Positions 1 through 8,498 of a stretch of DNA of 64,000 bases are shown one piece after another. This stretch comes from Acidobacteriota bacterium. Its GTDB lineage: Bacteria; Acidobacteriota; Vicinamibacteria; Vicinamibacterales; 2-12-FULL-66-21. The stretch is from NCBI GenBank assembly GCA_003222675.1, contig QHWT01000090.1, positions 1 through 64,000 on the forward strand, in the 5' to 3' direction. Both the position numbers and the translations under genes were made by a program. Position 1 is the stretch's first letter. Each line of letters begins with the position of its first letter. The notes beneath the pieces are model-generated. The model was not told the DNA's origin, did no database searches, and saw nothing but the letters and a program-made list of their open reading frames with translations.

Positions 1-105
1 AGAAACGAATTCACCGTCTTGCCGCGCTCACGACGGGGCGCTCGCCGACTCCGTCGGCTCGCGCCTGACAGAAGACCAAGAACATGTGCAGAAACCACGA
101 TCAAC

Positions 106-150
106 TGTTACCCATGTCCCTGGACTAATTTGTTACCTATGTCCCCGGAC
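106..150. repeat. Two direct copies of TGTTACCNATGTCC, possible insertion-sequence end
   Basis: The motif TGTTACCCATGTCC (106-119) recurs as TGTTACCTATGTCC (131-144) 25 bp later. Such repeats are common at the edges of transposable elements, and the 105 bases before it could be the tail of one, but no transposase frame is visible. Nothing else was recognised in bases 1-160. Confidence 0.35.
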
Positions 151-159
151 GTTCCGGCG

Positions 160-262
160 GCTCAGGCGCCGGGTCTGAAGACCCGGCCTACTGAAGGACG
201 CAGGTGTAGAGCGGACCTTCAGGTCCGCCGGCCATGAGCCCTGAATCGTGAGCCATGAGCCC
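160..262. repeat. Palindromic intergenic repeat (CCGGGTC...GACCCGG and GGACCT/AGGTCC hairpins)
   Basis: Contains the hairpin GCCGGGTCTGAAGACCCGGC (168-187), a second hairpin GCGGACCTTCAGGTCCGC, and the words GAGCCCTGA/GAGCCATGAG. Related elements occur at about 2130-2175, 20018-20053, 27008-27086 and 30903-30985, so this is a dispersed family rather than one terminator. Confidence 0.7.
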
Positions 263-265
263 TCT

Positions 266-577
266 TTATTCTGCGCTGTGTTCCCGCTTGCGGGTAGCCA
301 TGCGCGCCTCCTCGGCTGCCGCATCGTCCATCTGATCCATCCGGCGGCGCTGCGAATCCGCGTTCAGCTCTTCCTCTGATATCAACGCCTTGTGTTCGAG
401 CACGGGAGCTTCCGCGTCTGGATCATCCTGGTTGGCGTAGCGATCGGTCCGTCCGAAGGTGCCCTCGGCTCGTAGCTCGTCTCCGTGCGGCGGCGTGAGA
501 TCGCCGCGGTCCGCTTCAGGATCGTCAGGATCGCTCTCGCGTGACGCCTGTGGGCTCATCCGCTCTTTATCGGCCAT
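266..577 (-). CDS. Small acidic hydrophilic protein, unknown function
   Basis: A 103-residue protein very rich in Asp, Glu and Arg, with no membrane segment, no signal peptide and no recognised domain. The ATG at 577 is preceded by GGCGGAGGC at ribosome-binding distance. The frame stays open further upstream, but that extension runs antisense to the glycosidase gene, so the short form is preferred. The composition resembles disordered stress-type proteins; that is only an impression. It lies back-to-back with the GH13 pseudogene. Confidence 0.6.
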   Translation of the reverse strand: MADKERMSPQASRESDPDDPEADRGDLTPPHGDELRAEGTFGRTDRYANQDDPDAEAPVLEHKALISEEELNADSQRRRMDQMDDAAAEEARMATRKREHSAE

Positions 578-643
578 GCATGCCTCCGCCCTGTAAAAAA
601 TGCATCGATTGTGCCTCCATTTATGGTTGAGTGAAACGGACGT

Positions 644-2079
644 ATGCGAACACATCCGCATCTTTACGAGATCAGCGCGTGGCCGTGGGTCGATCGACTG
701 TCCCGTCATGGCGATCGCACCGTCACGCTGGCGAACGTTCCGGACGCGGAATGGGACCGCATCGCGCAGGCCGGCTTTGACGTTGTCTACCTGATGGGCG
801 TCTGGCGACGCAGCGCAATTGGCCGATTGATGGCGCGCACCGACCCGGCACTGCTCAGCGAGTACGAGCGAGTGCTGCCCGGCTGGTCGATGAAGGACGT
901 GCCGGGGTCTGCCTACTCCATACAGGCTTACGAGCCGGATGCGCGAATGGGCGGGTGGGACGGGCTGGAGCGCGCGCGCGAGGCGCTGGCACGACGTCAC
1001 GTGTCGCTCGTCCTCGATTTCGTACCGAACCACACCGGCTTCGACCACGAATGGGTGACCGCGCGCCCGGAGCTGTACGTCGAAGCAACGCTCGACGACT
1101 ACCGACGCACGCCGAACAACTTTCATCCGATCGACACTCCGGACGCGGTGCACTTCATCGCGTGCGGCCGCGATCCGTTTTTTCCGCCCTGGCGGGATGT
1201 CGCGCAACTGAATTACTTCAACCCGGCCACACGCGAGGCGATGATCGGCGTGCTCGAGACCATCGCCCAGCACGCCGACGGCGTGCGCTGTGACATGGCA
1301 ATGCTCGTGCTGAACGACGTGTTCCAGCAGACGTGGGGCCACACAATCGATCTGCTGTGGACCACGCCGTCGGAGGAATTCTGGCCCGAGGCGACGCGGC
1401 GCGTCGCCAAGCTCACCTATCTTGCTGAAGTCTATTGGGATCGCGAGTGGCAGTTGCAGCAGCAGGGCTCAGGCTGCATCAGGGATCAGCCAGCGACGTG
1501 CGAGGGCATCTGCAGGCCGATCCATCGTTCAGCGCGAAGCTCGCGCGATTTCTCGAAAACCACGATGAGGCTCGCGCGGCTGCGACGTTCGGGAGCAGGC
1601 TGCAGGCGGCGGTTGCTGTCGCGCTCACGGCACCGGGGATGCGGTTCTACTACGACGGGCAACTCGACGGGGCGGAGACCAAGTCGTCGGTGCAGCTGGG
1701 TCGCTGGCCCGATGAACAGCCCAGCGTCGAGATCCGCGATCTCTATGACCGCATCCTTCGGACGACGAAGAAGGCTCTGTTTCATGATGGCACGTGGGAG
1801 CTGCTCGGCGTGTACGGCGCGGGAAACACGACGTACGACGATCTCGTCGCGTTCTCGTGGCGGAAGGGAAGCGAGCACGCCGTCATTGCCGCGAACGTTT
1901 CGAGTCATGAGGCGCACGGCCTCGTACAGCTTGGGGCGCTGCCGCACGCGCCCGCATTTTCGTTTAACGATCAGCTGTCGGATCAGCGGTATCGCTGGGC
2001 GCGCGAGGACTTGAAGGATGGGCTGTACGTGCGGCTCGCCGCAGGTGCGGCGCACGTGTTTCTGGTGGAACCCGCGTAG
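644..2079 (+). pseudogene. GH13 alpha-amylase-family glycosidase, frameshifted by an internal deletion
   Basis: The first frame runs from ATG 644 and carries GH13 region I (DFVPNHTG), the nucleophile region (GVRCDMA, Asp near residue 217) and the acid/base region (LAEVYWD, Glu near residue 262). After WQLQQQG at about 1468 homology jumps to another frame, which continues with FLENHDE (third catalytic Asp) and runs to the stop at 2079. From memory of the family, about ten residues normally lie between QQQG and LHQG, so a deletion of roughly 30 bp that is not a multiple of three is likely. All three catalytic acids survive but are split between frames. It is either a decaying gene or an assembly error. 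Confidence 0.8.
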
Positions 2080-3563
2080 GCTCGACGGTCATGAAGGCGG
2101 ACCAAAGATCGCCGTTCAGCGCACTGCGCTGTAGGCCGGGTCTTTAGACCCGGCGCCATGAGCCAGCATGAGCCGTGCGTCATTAAGCCGTAAGCCTGTC
2201 GCGTCGCCCCCTCCACTTTTTTCATCGCGGCAACGAAGCGGCGCGGGTCGAAGGCGCTCGGCGATTCGAACTGCTGGAACAGTTCCGCGAACGTTGTTTT
2301 CATCGCCGCGGGATCCTGGCCACGCGCACGCGCGAGAGCCGACGATAACGTCTCTACCGCCATCGCGGCCTGTTCCGCGGCGCGCTCGCCGCGGCCGGCG
2401 ATCCCGGCGGCGTCCGCGAAGATCGCGCGCAGCATGCGCGACGTGGCCTCCGCCGTGGGCGTCGACGCGACCGCGCGCGCGACGCCGCGGTCGACGATCG
2501 CGCGCGCCTGATTCGCGAAGGCAACCACGTCATCTTCCTTCGTTCGCAGCCGGCTTGCTTCGATCACGAGCTTCGGCATGATGGCGTCGAGCTCGGTCGC
2601 CGCTTGCGGATCGAGCGTCTCGAGGACGTGCCGTGCCGTCACCCAGCGTGATACGTTCAACGGCGGGTTGCCGGGTCGGGGCCGCTGCTCGTACCCTTCG
2701 GCCTGGCGCCAGCTGTCTTCGGCGCGCGTGAGGCTGTGATGACACGCGAAGCAATCGAGCTCCGCGTACTCGGGCCAGACGGGCCCTTTCAAGCGCCGCG
2801 CGACGCGATCGAGACTGGATCGCAGGTGGACGAGCTGCCCCACGGCAAATGTTCGCACGAGCCGGAACGCGTCCGCGTCCGGTGATTCGCGCCAGTGACG
2901 CGGCATCGCGGAGCTGAACGCCTCGAGATCGAACACGAGATCGGGATGCCCGGCTGCGATCATTTCGTGATCGACCCACTTCTCAGACGTCCCGAGATGG
3001 CACGTGAGGCACTTGTCGGTCCGCTTCACGAGGTCTTTCGTGTCGTACATCCCGCGGCGGACGGACTCGTCGTGCTTTGCATCCTTCGTCACGTGATAAC
3101 CGAGCCAGCCGGTTGCGGGGCCATGACACGCTTCGCAGCTCACCCCTTCCGTCGTGAAGTTGCGTGCGCGCTGGGCCTCGGGCGCATCGAGGGAATGGCA
3201 CGCGAGACATTTCTGCGCCTGGTCCGGACGGCCGATGCCGAGAATGCGTCCCATGCGGACGGACACGGCATTCGACAGCACATCGGTCGCGCGCGCGTGA
3301 CGATCCTGCGACACCCACGTGCTGTATTCCGTCTGGAGAATCCGGCTGCCGGCGACCGGTCGAATCGATCCGTGACACGCCACCGCGCTGCAGGATCCCG
3401 GACCCGTGAAGTTGCCGGCATCGGCGGCCGAGCTCTGGGCCGCCGTCCTCACGTCGATCGATGCGCTCGTCGATCGAGCGCTCGCCCGGAATGAAATTGT
3501 GAGCACCAGCAGGAACACCGCAGCCGCAACAGCCATCGGAGACACGGACCGCACTCGACGCAT
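1983..3563 (-). CDS. Secreted pentaheme c-type cytochrome
   Basis: Begins with a signal peptide (about residues 1-30). Five haem sites are visible: one CX4CH (CSAVACH, residue 58) and four CXXCH (CLACH 119, CEACH 143, CLTCH 185, CFACH 271). The layout recalls the cytochrome c554-like multihaem family, and a periplasmic electron carrier is likely. Homology-like sequence ends near residue 445 (MKKVEGAT). The last 80 or so residues are translated from a palindromic repeat and then antisense through the end of the GH13 pseudogene, so the native stop seems to have been lost. It is divergent from the NuoEF fusion and probably belongs to the same redox cluster. Confidence 0.8.
   Translation of the reverse strand: MRRVRSVSPMAVAAAVFLLVLTISFRASARSTSASIDVRTAAQSSAADAGNFTGPGSCSAVACHGSIRPVAGSRILQTEYSTWVSQDRHARATDVLSNAVSVRMGRILGIGRPDQAQKCLACHSLDAPEAQRARNFTTEGVSCEACHGPATGWLGYHVTKDAKHDESVRRGMYDTKDLVKRTDKCLTCHLGTSEKWVDHEMIAAGHPDLVFDLEAFSSAMPRHWRESPDADAFRLVRTFAVGQLVHLRSSLDRVARRLKGPVWPEYAELDCFACHHSLTRAEDSWRQAEGYEQRPRPGNPPLNVSRWVTARHVLETLDPQAATELDAIMPKLVIEASRLRTKEDDVVAFANQARAIVDRGVARAVASTPTAEATSRMLRAIFADAAGIAGRGERAAEQAAMAVETLSSALARARGQDPAAMKTTFAELFQQFESPSAFDPRRFVAAMKKVEGATRQAYGLMTHGSCWLMAPGLKTRPTAQCAERRSLVRLHDRRAYAGSTRNTCAAPAASRTYSPSFKSSRAQRYR
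2121..2175. repeat. Palindromic repeat, same family as 160-262
   Basis: Perfect hairpin GCCGGGTCTTTAGACCCGGC at 2135-2154, followed by ATGAGCC words. It lies inside the 3' end of the pentaheme cytochrome frame. Confidence 0.7.
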
Positions 3564-3584
3564 GGCGGAGGGTTATATCAGATT

Positions 3585-3668
3585 TGATAATTGGGTAATC
3601 GGGTAATCGGGTAATCGGCGTCGTTCGATTGCACCAATTGCCCGATTACTGAATTACCCAATTTGAAG
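3585..3668. repeat. AT-rich palindromic element, GGGTAATC units
   Basis: About three GGGTAATC units (TAATTGGGTAATCGGG...) on the left and their inverse (GATTACTGAATTACCC) on the right form a long imperfect hairpin in the divergent promoter region. The same 8-bp units build larger elements at 31160-32025. Confidence 0.7.
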
Positions 3669-3683
3669 ATTTGATATATTCCC

Positions 3684-5441
3684 TTGCCCGTGCCCCCGCG
3701 TTCGATAGCGACCTCCATTTTCGACGAGCTCCGTGCGATCCAGCGTGCCCACGGCTACCTTCCCGAAGGGGAGTTGCGAACGATCGGGGATCGCCTCGAC
3801 GTGCCGCTCTACCGGCTGCAGGCGGTCGCGAGCTTCTTTCCACACTTCTTCCTGAAGCCGCCGGCGCGCGCTGAAGTGCGTGTGTGCGGCGACATGTCGT
3901 GCCATCGTTATGGAGGCAACGAGCTCCGCGAAACGCTGGCGGCGCGCTTTCAGGGGCAGGACGCCCACATCACGCACGTCTCGTGTCTCGGCCGATGCGA
4001 TCTCGCGCCGGCGATCGCGGTGAACGATCACATCTTCGAACGCACGAGCGAAGCGGAGGCGTCCGCGCTCATCGAAGCCGCGCTCGCCGGCGCATCGCCG
4101 GAACAGCTCGCGACACGCAAGCATCCGCCGCAGCGGACGCCGGTAATGTGCGACCCGTATGTCGCAGGTGATCGGACCTCGGACCTCGAACCTCGGACCT
4201 CGGACCTCGAACCTCTGACCTCGTCTCAGTACGGCGTGCTGCGCACGTACGTGCAGTCGAAGGACTGGCCTGGCCTGATCGCCACGTTGAAAGCGAGCGG
4301 CCTGCGCGGCCTCGGCGGTGCCGGCTTTCCGACGGGTATGAAGTGGGAGCTCGTGCGGAACCAGCCGGGCGACGTGAAATACATCGTCTGCAATGCCGAC
4401 GAGAGCGAGCCGGGCACGATCAAGGACCGGCACATCATGACGAACGCGCCGCATCTGCTCGTCGAGGGGATGATCCTCGGCGGGCTCGTCGCCGGCGCGC
4501 GGCATGGCGTCATCTACATCCGTCACGAGTACACCGATCAGGAACACATCCTGCAGCACGAGATCGATCGCTGCTACCGCGAGGGAATTCTCGGCACCGG
4601 CGTGATGGGATCGGATCTGTCATTTGATCTCGAAGTGTTCGTCAGCCCCGGCCTCTACATCTGCGGCGAAGAGAGCGCGCTGCTGGAAGCGATGGAAGGG
4701 AAACGCGCCGAACCGCGCAACAAGCCCCCTTTTCCCGGTCAGCACGGCGGCGGACTGTGGGGGAAGCCCACGGTCATCAACAACGTCGAGACGTTCTTCT
4801 TCGTGCCGGTGATCCTCGCGCGCGGTCTCGACTGGTTCAAGACCGCCGGGCGCAACGGGTCGGCCGGCGTGAAGTTCGTCGGCGTCAGCGGCGACGTGAC
4901 GCGCCCCGGCGTCTTCGAAGTGCCGATGGGGATTCCGTATCGTGAGCTGATCGAGCAGCTGGCAGGGGGCGTCGCGCCCGGGCGCACGTTCAAATCGTTC
5001 GCACCGTCGGGTCCGGCGGGCGGATTTCTTCCGGCACGGATGGCGGACCTGCCCCTCGACTGGAACGCGATGACGCAGGCGGGCGCCACGGTCGGCTCGG
5101 GCGCCATCGTCGTGTGCGACGACCGCGCGTGCATGCTGGACATGGCGCTGAACGCCGTGCGCTTCTTCCGCAACGAGTCGTGTGGCAAGTGCGTGCCGTG
5201 CCGCGTCGGGTCCGCGAAGCTCACGGATCTGCTGACCGGGTGGACGCGGGGCCGCCGCGGCCCGAACGACATCGCGCTCTACGAGGATCTGTCGCACGCG
5301 ATGCGGCAGACGTCGATCTGCGGTCTGGGACAGGTCGTGCCGGTGCCGATCGCCTCCGTGCTCAAACATTTTCCCGACGAAGTCGACGCGCACGCGAAAG
5401 GCGTCTGCCCGGCAGGCGTGTGCTTCAGGGGCCGCGCGTGA
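3684..5441 (+). CDS. NuoE-NuoF fusion, NADH-oxidising flavoprotein subunit
   Basis: The N-terminal 150 residues are NuoE-like (thioredoxin-fold 2Fe-2S; cysteines in RVCGDMSCH and SCLGRCD). After a linker comes a complete NuoF-like domain with GLGGAGFPTGMKW and NADESEPG (FMN/NADH site), LYICGEESALLE, and the 4Fe-4S ligands ESCGKCVPC plus SICGLGQ. It should oxidise NADH via FMN, as in complex I, HoxF or NAD-dependent formate dehydrogenase diaphorases. Start is TTG 3684 or GTG 3690. The linker contains a 7-bp tandem repeat translated as two copies of RTSDLEP. The stop overlaps the next start (GTGA), so the two are translationally coupled. No hydrogenase or formate dehydrogenase lies nearby. Confidence 0.92.
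   Translation: MPVPPRSIATSIFDELRAIQRAHGYLPEGELRTIGDRLDVPLYRLQAVASFFPHFFLKPPARAEVRVCGDMSCHRYGGNELRETLAARFQGQDAHITHVSCLGRCDLAPAIAVNDHIFERTSEAEASALIEAALAGASPEQLATRKHPPQRTPVMCDPYVAGDRTSDLEPRTSDLEPLTSSQYGVLRTYVQSKDWPGLIATLKASGLRGLGGAGFPTGMKWELVRNQPGDVKYIVCNADESEPGTIKDRHIMTNAPHLLVEGMILGGLVAGARHGVIYIRHEYTDQEHILQHEIDRCYREGILGTGVMGSDLSFDLEVFVSPGLYICGEESALLEAMEGKRAEPRNKPPFPGQHGGGLWGKPTVINNVETFFFVPVILARGLDWFKTAGRNGSAGVKFVGVSGDVTRPGVFEVPMGIPYRELIEQLAGGVAPGRTFKSFAPSGPAGGFLPARMADLPLDWNAMTQAGATVGSGAIVVCDDRACMLDMALNAVRFFRNESCGKCVPCRVGSAKLTDLLTGWTRGRRGPNDIALYEDLSHAMRQTSICGLGQVVPVPIASVLKHFPDEVDAHAKGVCPAGVCFRGRA
4172..4223. repeat. In-frame 7-bp tandem repeat TCGRACC inside the nuoEF fusion
   Basis: About seven units of TCGGACC/TCGAACC, the same units as at 22261-22292, 34461-34501 and 50972-51105. 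Here they are translated as part of the inter-domain linker. Confidence 0.9.
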
Positions 5442-7555
5442 GCGATCAGATCACCCTCACGATCGACGGCCGGGACGTGACGGTCCCGCGCGGGACGACG
5501 ATCTTCGATGCGGCACGGATGAATGGCATCGCGATCCCGACGCTGTGCCACCAGCAGAACCAGACGCCCGTGGGAGTCTGCCGCGTCTGCGTCGTCGACG
5601 TCGGAGCGCGCGTCTACGCGGCGGCGTGTATCCGCGAGTGCGATCCGGGCATGAAAGTGAAGACCGGCACCGAGCCGGTCGTGCGGGCCCGCAACACGCT
5701 CGTCGAGTTGCTCATGGCGGACCACCCGTCGCCGTGCGCGCGCCAGCAGGCGAGCGGCGACTGCGAGCTCGAGGCCATGGCGAAGGCGTCGGGCGTCTCG
5801 GAGGCGCGCTACGCTCGCCGGCTGTCTCCGCGCGGCCGCGACGATTCGTCGCTGAGCATCGCCGTCGATCACGAAGCGTGCATTCTCTGCGATCGGTGCA
5901 TCCGCGGCTGCGACGAGGTCAAGAAGAACCACGTCATCGGCCGCAGCGGACGCGGGTACTCCGCGCACATCGGCTTCGATCTCGATTTGCCGATGGGGAG
6001 CTCGACGTGCGTGTCGTGCGGTGAGTGCATGGTGTCGTGCCCGACGGGCGCGCTGACGAACAAGCGCGTCATCGACGCGCAATTGCCGGGAGAGACACTC
6101 GACCCGGAGTGGATCCTGCAGCTGCCTGTGTTCAAAGGCGTCAGCGGCACATTTCTCGAGTTGAACAAGAGCTCCCTGGTCAAACGGCGGATTGCAGCCG
6201 GCGAGGTGATCTGTCGCGAGGGGGAGTTCGGATCGACGGCGTTTTACATTCTCGAAGGATCGGTCGACGTCTTCATCGGCACGCCCATCGCGCACGTGAA
6301 GCAGGAAGATGCGTCCGCTGGATGGCTCAGCCGGATTCGCAGCCGCCTCGCCGATCGGCAGGAGCACACGCGAACGGAGGAGAGCGGCCGTCGTTTCATT
6401 CCCATCGACGCGCCCGTGGATCTGCCGTACGACAAACCTCTCGCCGAGCTCGGCGCGGGCGAGTTGTTCGGCGAGATGACGTGCATGAGCTTCCACCCTC
6501 GATCCGCAACCGTTCGGGCGAAGACCGAGGTCGTGGTGCTCGAGATGCTCCGGAACGTGCTGGACATTCTCCAGAAGAACAAGACGTTCCGCGCGGAGCT
6601 CGATCGCAAGTACCGCCAGCGCGCGCTCGAAACACATCTCCGCAGCGTGCCGGTGTTCTCCTCGATGCCGGCGGATTTCGTTGATTACCTGCGCGATCGC
6701 GTCGAGCTGAGCCGGTACTCGCCGGGTGAGGTGATCGTGCGGCAGGGAGAGGCCGCCGACGCGTTCTATCTCGTGCGGCTCGGCTTCGTGAAAGTGAGCG
6801 AGCGCCATCCCGGCGGCGAGGTGGTGCTGACGTATCTGGGCCGCGGTTCGTACTTCGGGGAGATGGGCCTGTTAGGCGGCGGTGTGCGTACGGCCACGTG
6901 TACCGCGCTCGATCACGTCGACGTCGTGAAGATTGCCGGCGAAGACTTCCAGTTGATGGTGTCGCGGTTTCCGGATATCCGCGCGGGCCTCGAGAAGGTC
7001 GCGCGCGAGCGCGCGGAACAGAACCGGCAGCGCCTCGCGTCCACCGAGCACGTCCCAATCGATGCCTTCCTGAACCAGGGACTCATGGAAGCGCAGAGTC
7101 TCCTGCTGCTGGACCTGGAGAAGTGCACGCGTTGCGATCAATGCGTGCGCGCGTGTGCGGACGCGCACGACGGCGTGACGCGTCTGGTTCGTGAAGGGCT
7201 GCGATTCGACAAGTACCTCGTCGCGTCGATCCGGCGCCGCAACTCGATGGAGATCATCATCGAGGACTGGTGCATCGGTTGCGGCCTCTGCGTTCGGAAT
7301 TGTCCGTACGGCAACCTCAACCTGCACCCGTTCGAGATCAAGGTCCCCGATCCGGAGAAGCCGAACCGGATGATCGCGACGACCAGGAAGAAGGCGACCG
7401 GTTGCGATCTGTGCATGGAACATGCGGAGCCGAGCTGCGTGTATGCGTGCCCGCACGACGCCGCGCACCGCGTCGAGCCGCTCGCGTTCTTCGGGACGAT
7501 GTCCGCGGTGAAAGATGGGAAGCGGACGGGTTCTACCGAGGCAACGAGCAAATGA
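5438..7555 (+). CDS. NuoG-like ferredoxin, two cyclic-nucleotide-binding domains and a polyferredoxin fused
   Basis: A 705-residue fusion. Residues 1-80 form a 2Fe-2S ferredoxin (C37, C48, C51 and about C65). Next is a degenerate NuoG-type His/Cys motif (HPSPCARQQASGDCEL) in which one expected Cys is replaced. Then come two 4Fe-4S motifs (CILCDRCIRGC, CVSCGECMVSC). Two CRP-like cyclic-nucleotide-binding domains follow, at about 225-375 (FGEMTCMSF) and 405-530 (FGEMGLLGG). The C-terminus has HybA/DmsB-like clusters (CTRCDQCVRAC, CIGCGLCVRNC, CDLCMEHAEPSCVYAC). It has no signal peptide. GTG 5438 is chosen because it overlaps the nuoEF stop and the ferredoxin starts immediately; an upstream extension would only be nuoF antiphase. 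It likely takes electrons from the NuoEF protein and hands them to the membrane protein at 7620, with possible gating by a cyclic nucleotide. Confidence 0.9.
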   Translation: MSDQITLTIDGRDVTVPRGTTIFDAARMNGIAIPTLCHQQNQTPVGVCRVCVVDVGARVYAAACIRECDPGMKVKTGTEPVVRARNTLVELLMADHPSPCARQQASGDCELEAMAKASGVSEARYARRLSPRGRDDSSLSIAVDHEACILCDRCIRGCDEVKKNHVIGRSGRGYSAHIGFDLDLPMGSSTCVSCGECMVSCPTGALTNKRVIDAQLPGETLDPEWILQLPVFKGVSGTFLELNKSSLVKRRIAAGEVICREGEFGSTAFYILEGSVDVFIGTPIAHVKQEDASAGWLSRIRSRLADRQEHTRTEESGRRFIPIDAPVDLPYDKPLAELGAGELFGEMTCMSFHPRSATVRAKTEVVVLEMLRNVLDILQKNKTFRAELDRKYRQRALETHLRSVPVFSSMPADFVDYLRDRVELSRYSPGEVIVRQGEAADAFYLVRLGFVKVSERHPGGEVVLTYLGRGSYFGEMGLLGGGVRTATCTALDHVDVVKIAGEDFQLMVSRFPDIRAGLEKVARERAEQNRQRLASTEHVPIDAFLNQGLMEAQSLLLLDLEKCTRCDQCVRACADAHDGVTRLVREGLRFDKYLVASIRRRNSMEIIIEDWCIGCGLCVRNCPYGNLNLHPFEIKVPDPEKPNRMIATTRKKATGCDLCMEHAEPSCVYACPHDAAHRVEPLAFFGTMSAVKDGKRTGSTEATSK

Positions 7556-7560
7556 GGGCC

Positions 7561-7612
7561 GAGCGCGGAGGCGCGAGGTGCGAGGTGCGAGGCGCGATGC
7601 GCGAGGCCTTGG
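7561..7612. repeat. Degenerate GCGAGGT tandem repeat
   Basis: Units of GCGAGGT/GCGAGGC/GCGATGC between the Fe-S protein and the membrane cytochrome gene; a variant of the 7-bp family seen at 51070-51105. Confidence 0.7.
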
Positions 7613-7619
7613 ATCAGCA

Positions 7620-8498
7620 ATGATCATCGACCGCAGCCATCGGTCGTGGGCCGTCGCGAGCGCCGCGATTCTCATTGTCGCGCTCGCCGCGTACGTGCCG
7701 TACGCAGTTGGCTCGCCGCGAGTGGGTGGTGGCACGACACTGGGTCTCGCATACGGGATCGTCGGCTTCGGTTTCATGGCGTTCGTCACCCTGCTCAGCC
7801 TGCGGAAGAAATTTCCGATCTGGCGCATCGGGCGGACGCAGACCTGGATGCGCGGGCATCTCTGGCTCGGGGCGTTGAGCCTGCCGCTGATCCTGCTGCA
7901 CGCCGGATTTTTGTTCGGGCACGGTCTCGCGTCCGTTCTCATGTGGCTGTTCGCCGTTGTGTATGCGAGCGGCATCTGCGGCGCATGGCTGCAGCACACC
8001 ATGCCCCGCCGGATCCTGCGCGACGTGCCGATGGAAACGATTTACGAGCAGATCGGCCACGTCCGCGCGCAGCTCGTCGATGAGGCGGACAGGCTTGTTG
8101 CCGACGCGTCCGGGCGCCTCGAGGTAGCGGTTCCGCCTGCGGCATCCGGCGCGACGGTGCTGGCGACGGTGATGCGCGTCGACGCGGACGTGACGGCGCC
8201 GCTGCGCGAGTTCTACGTGCACGAGATGCGACCGTTCGTGCAGGCGCCGTCGCGCAGCCATCCGCTCGCGAATGAGACCAGCGCCGCCGGGCGCTTCGAG
8301 AAGCTGCGTCCGCTGCTGCCGGTATCGCTGCACGCCGCCGTCGCGGATCTCGAAAGCATCTGCGAGGAAGAACGGCAGTTGATGCGGCAGGCGCGGATGC
8401 ACGGCGTCCTGCACGCGTGGCTGCTCGTGCACGTGCCGTTGTCATTTGCCCTGATGGCGCTGGCGATCGCGCATATCATCGGCGCGCTGAGATACTGA
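7620..8498 (+). CDS. Integral membrane b-type-cytochrome-like protein
   Basis: About 292 residues. Hydrophobic segments lie at about 9-31, 37-57, 78-98, 101-121 and 265-290. Histidines fall in or next to the helices (RGHLWLG, LLHAGF, HAWLLVH, AIAHI), which suits two haem-b groups bridging the membrane. A soluble stretch sits between helices four and five. No strict family was recognised; ferric-reductase-like or cytochrome b561-like folds are the closest impressions. It lies between a cytoplasmic Fe-S protein and a periplasmic decaheme, so a transmembrane electron-transfer role is inferred. Its stop overlaps the next ATG by one base (TGATG). Confidence 0.75.
   Translation: MIIDRSHRSWAVASAAILIVALAAYVPYAVGSPRVGGGTTLGLAYGIVGFGFMAFVTLLSLRKKFPIWRIGRTQTWMRGHLWLGALSLPLILLHAGFLFGHGLASVLMWLFAVVYASGICGAWLQHTMPRRILRDVPMETIYEQIGHVRAQLVDEADRLVADASGRLEVAVPPAASGATVLATVMRVDADVTAPLREFYVHEMRPFVQAPSRSHPLANETSAAGRFEKLRPLLPVSLHAAVADLESICEEERQLMRQARMHGVLHAWLLVHVPLSFALMALAIAHIIGALRY

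Noticed and set aside
5114-5437. Upstream extension of the Fe-S fusion protein
   Set aside because: Lies in the wrong phase of the NuoF domain; ferredoxin homology begins at GTG 5438.
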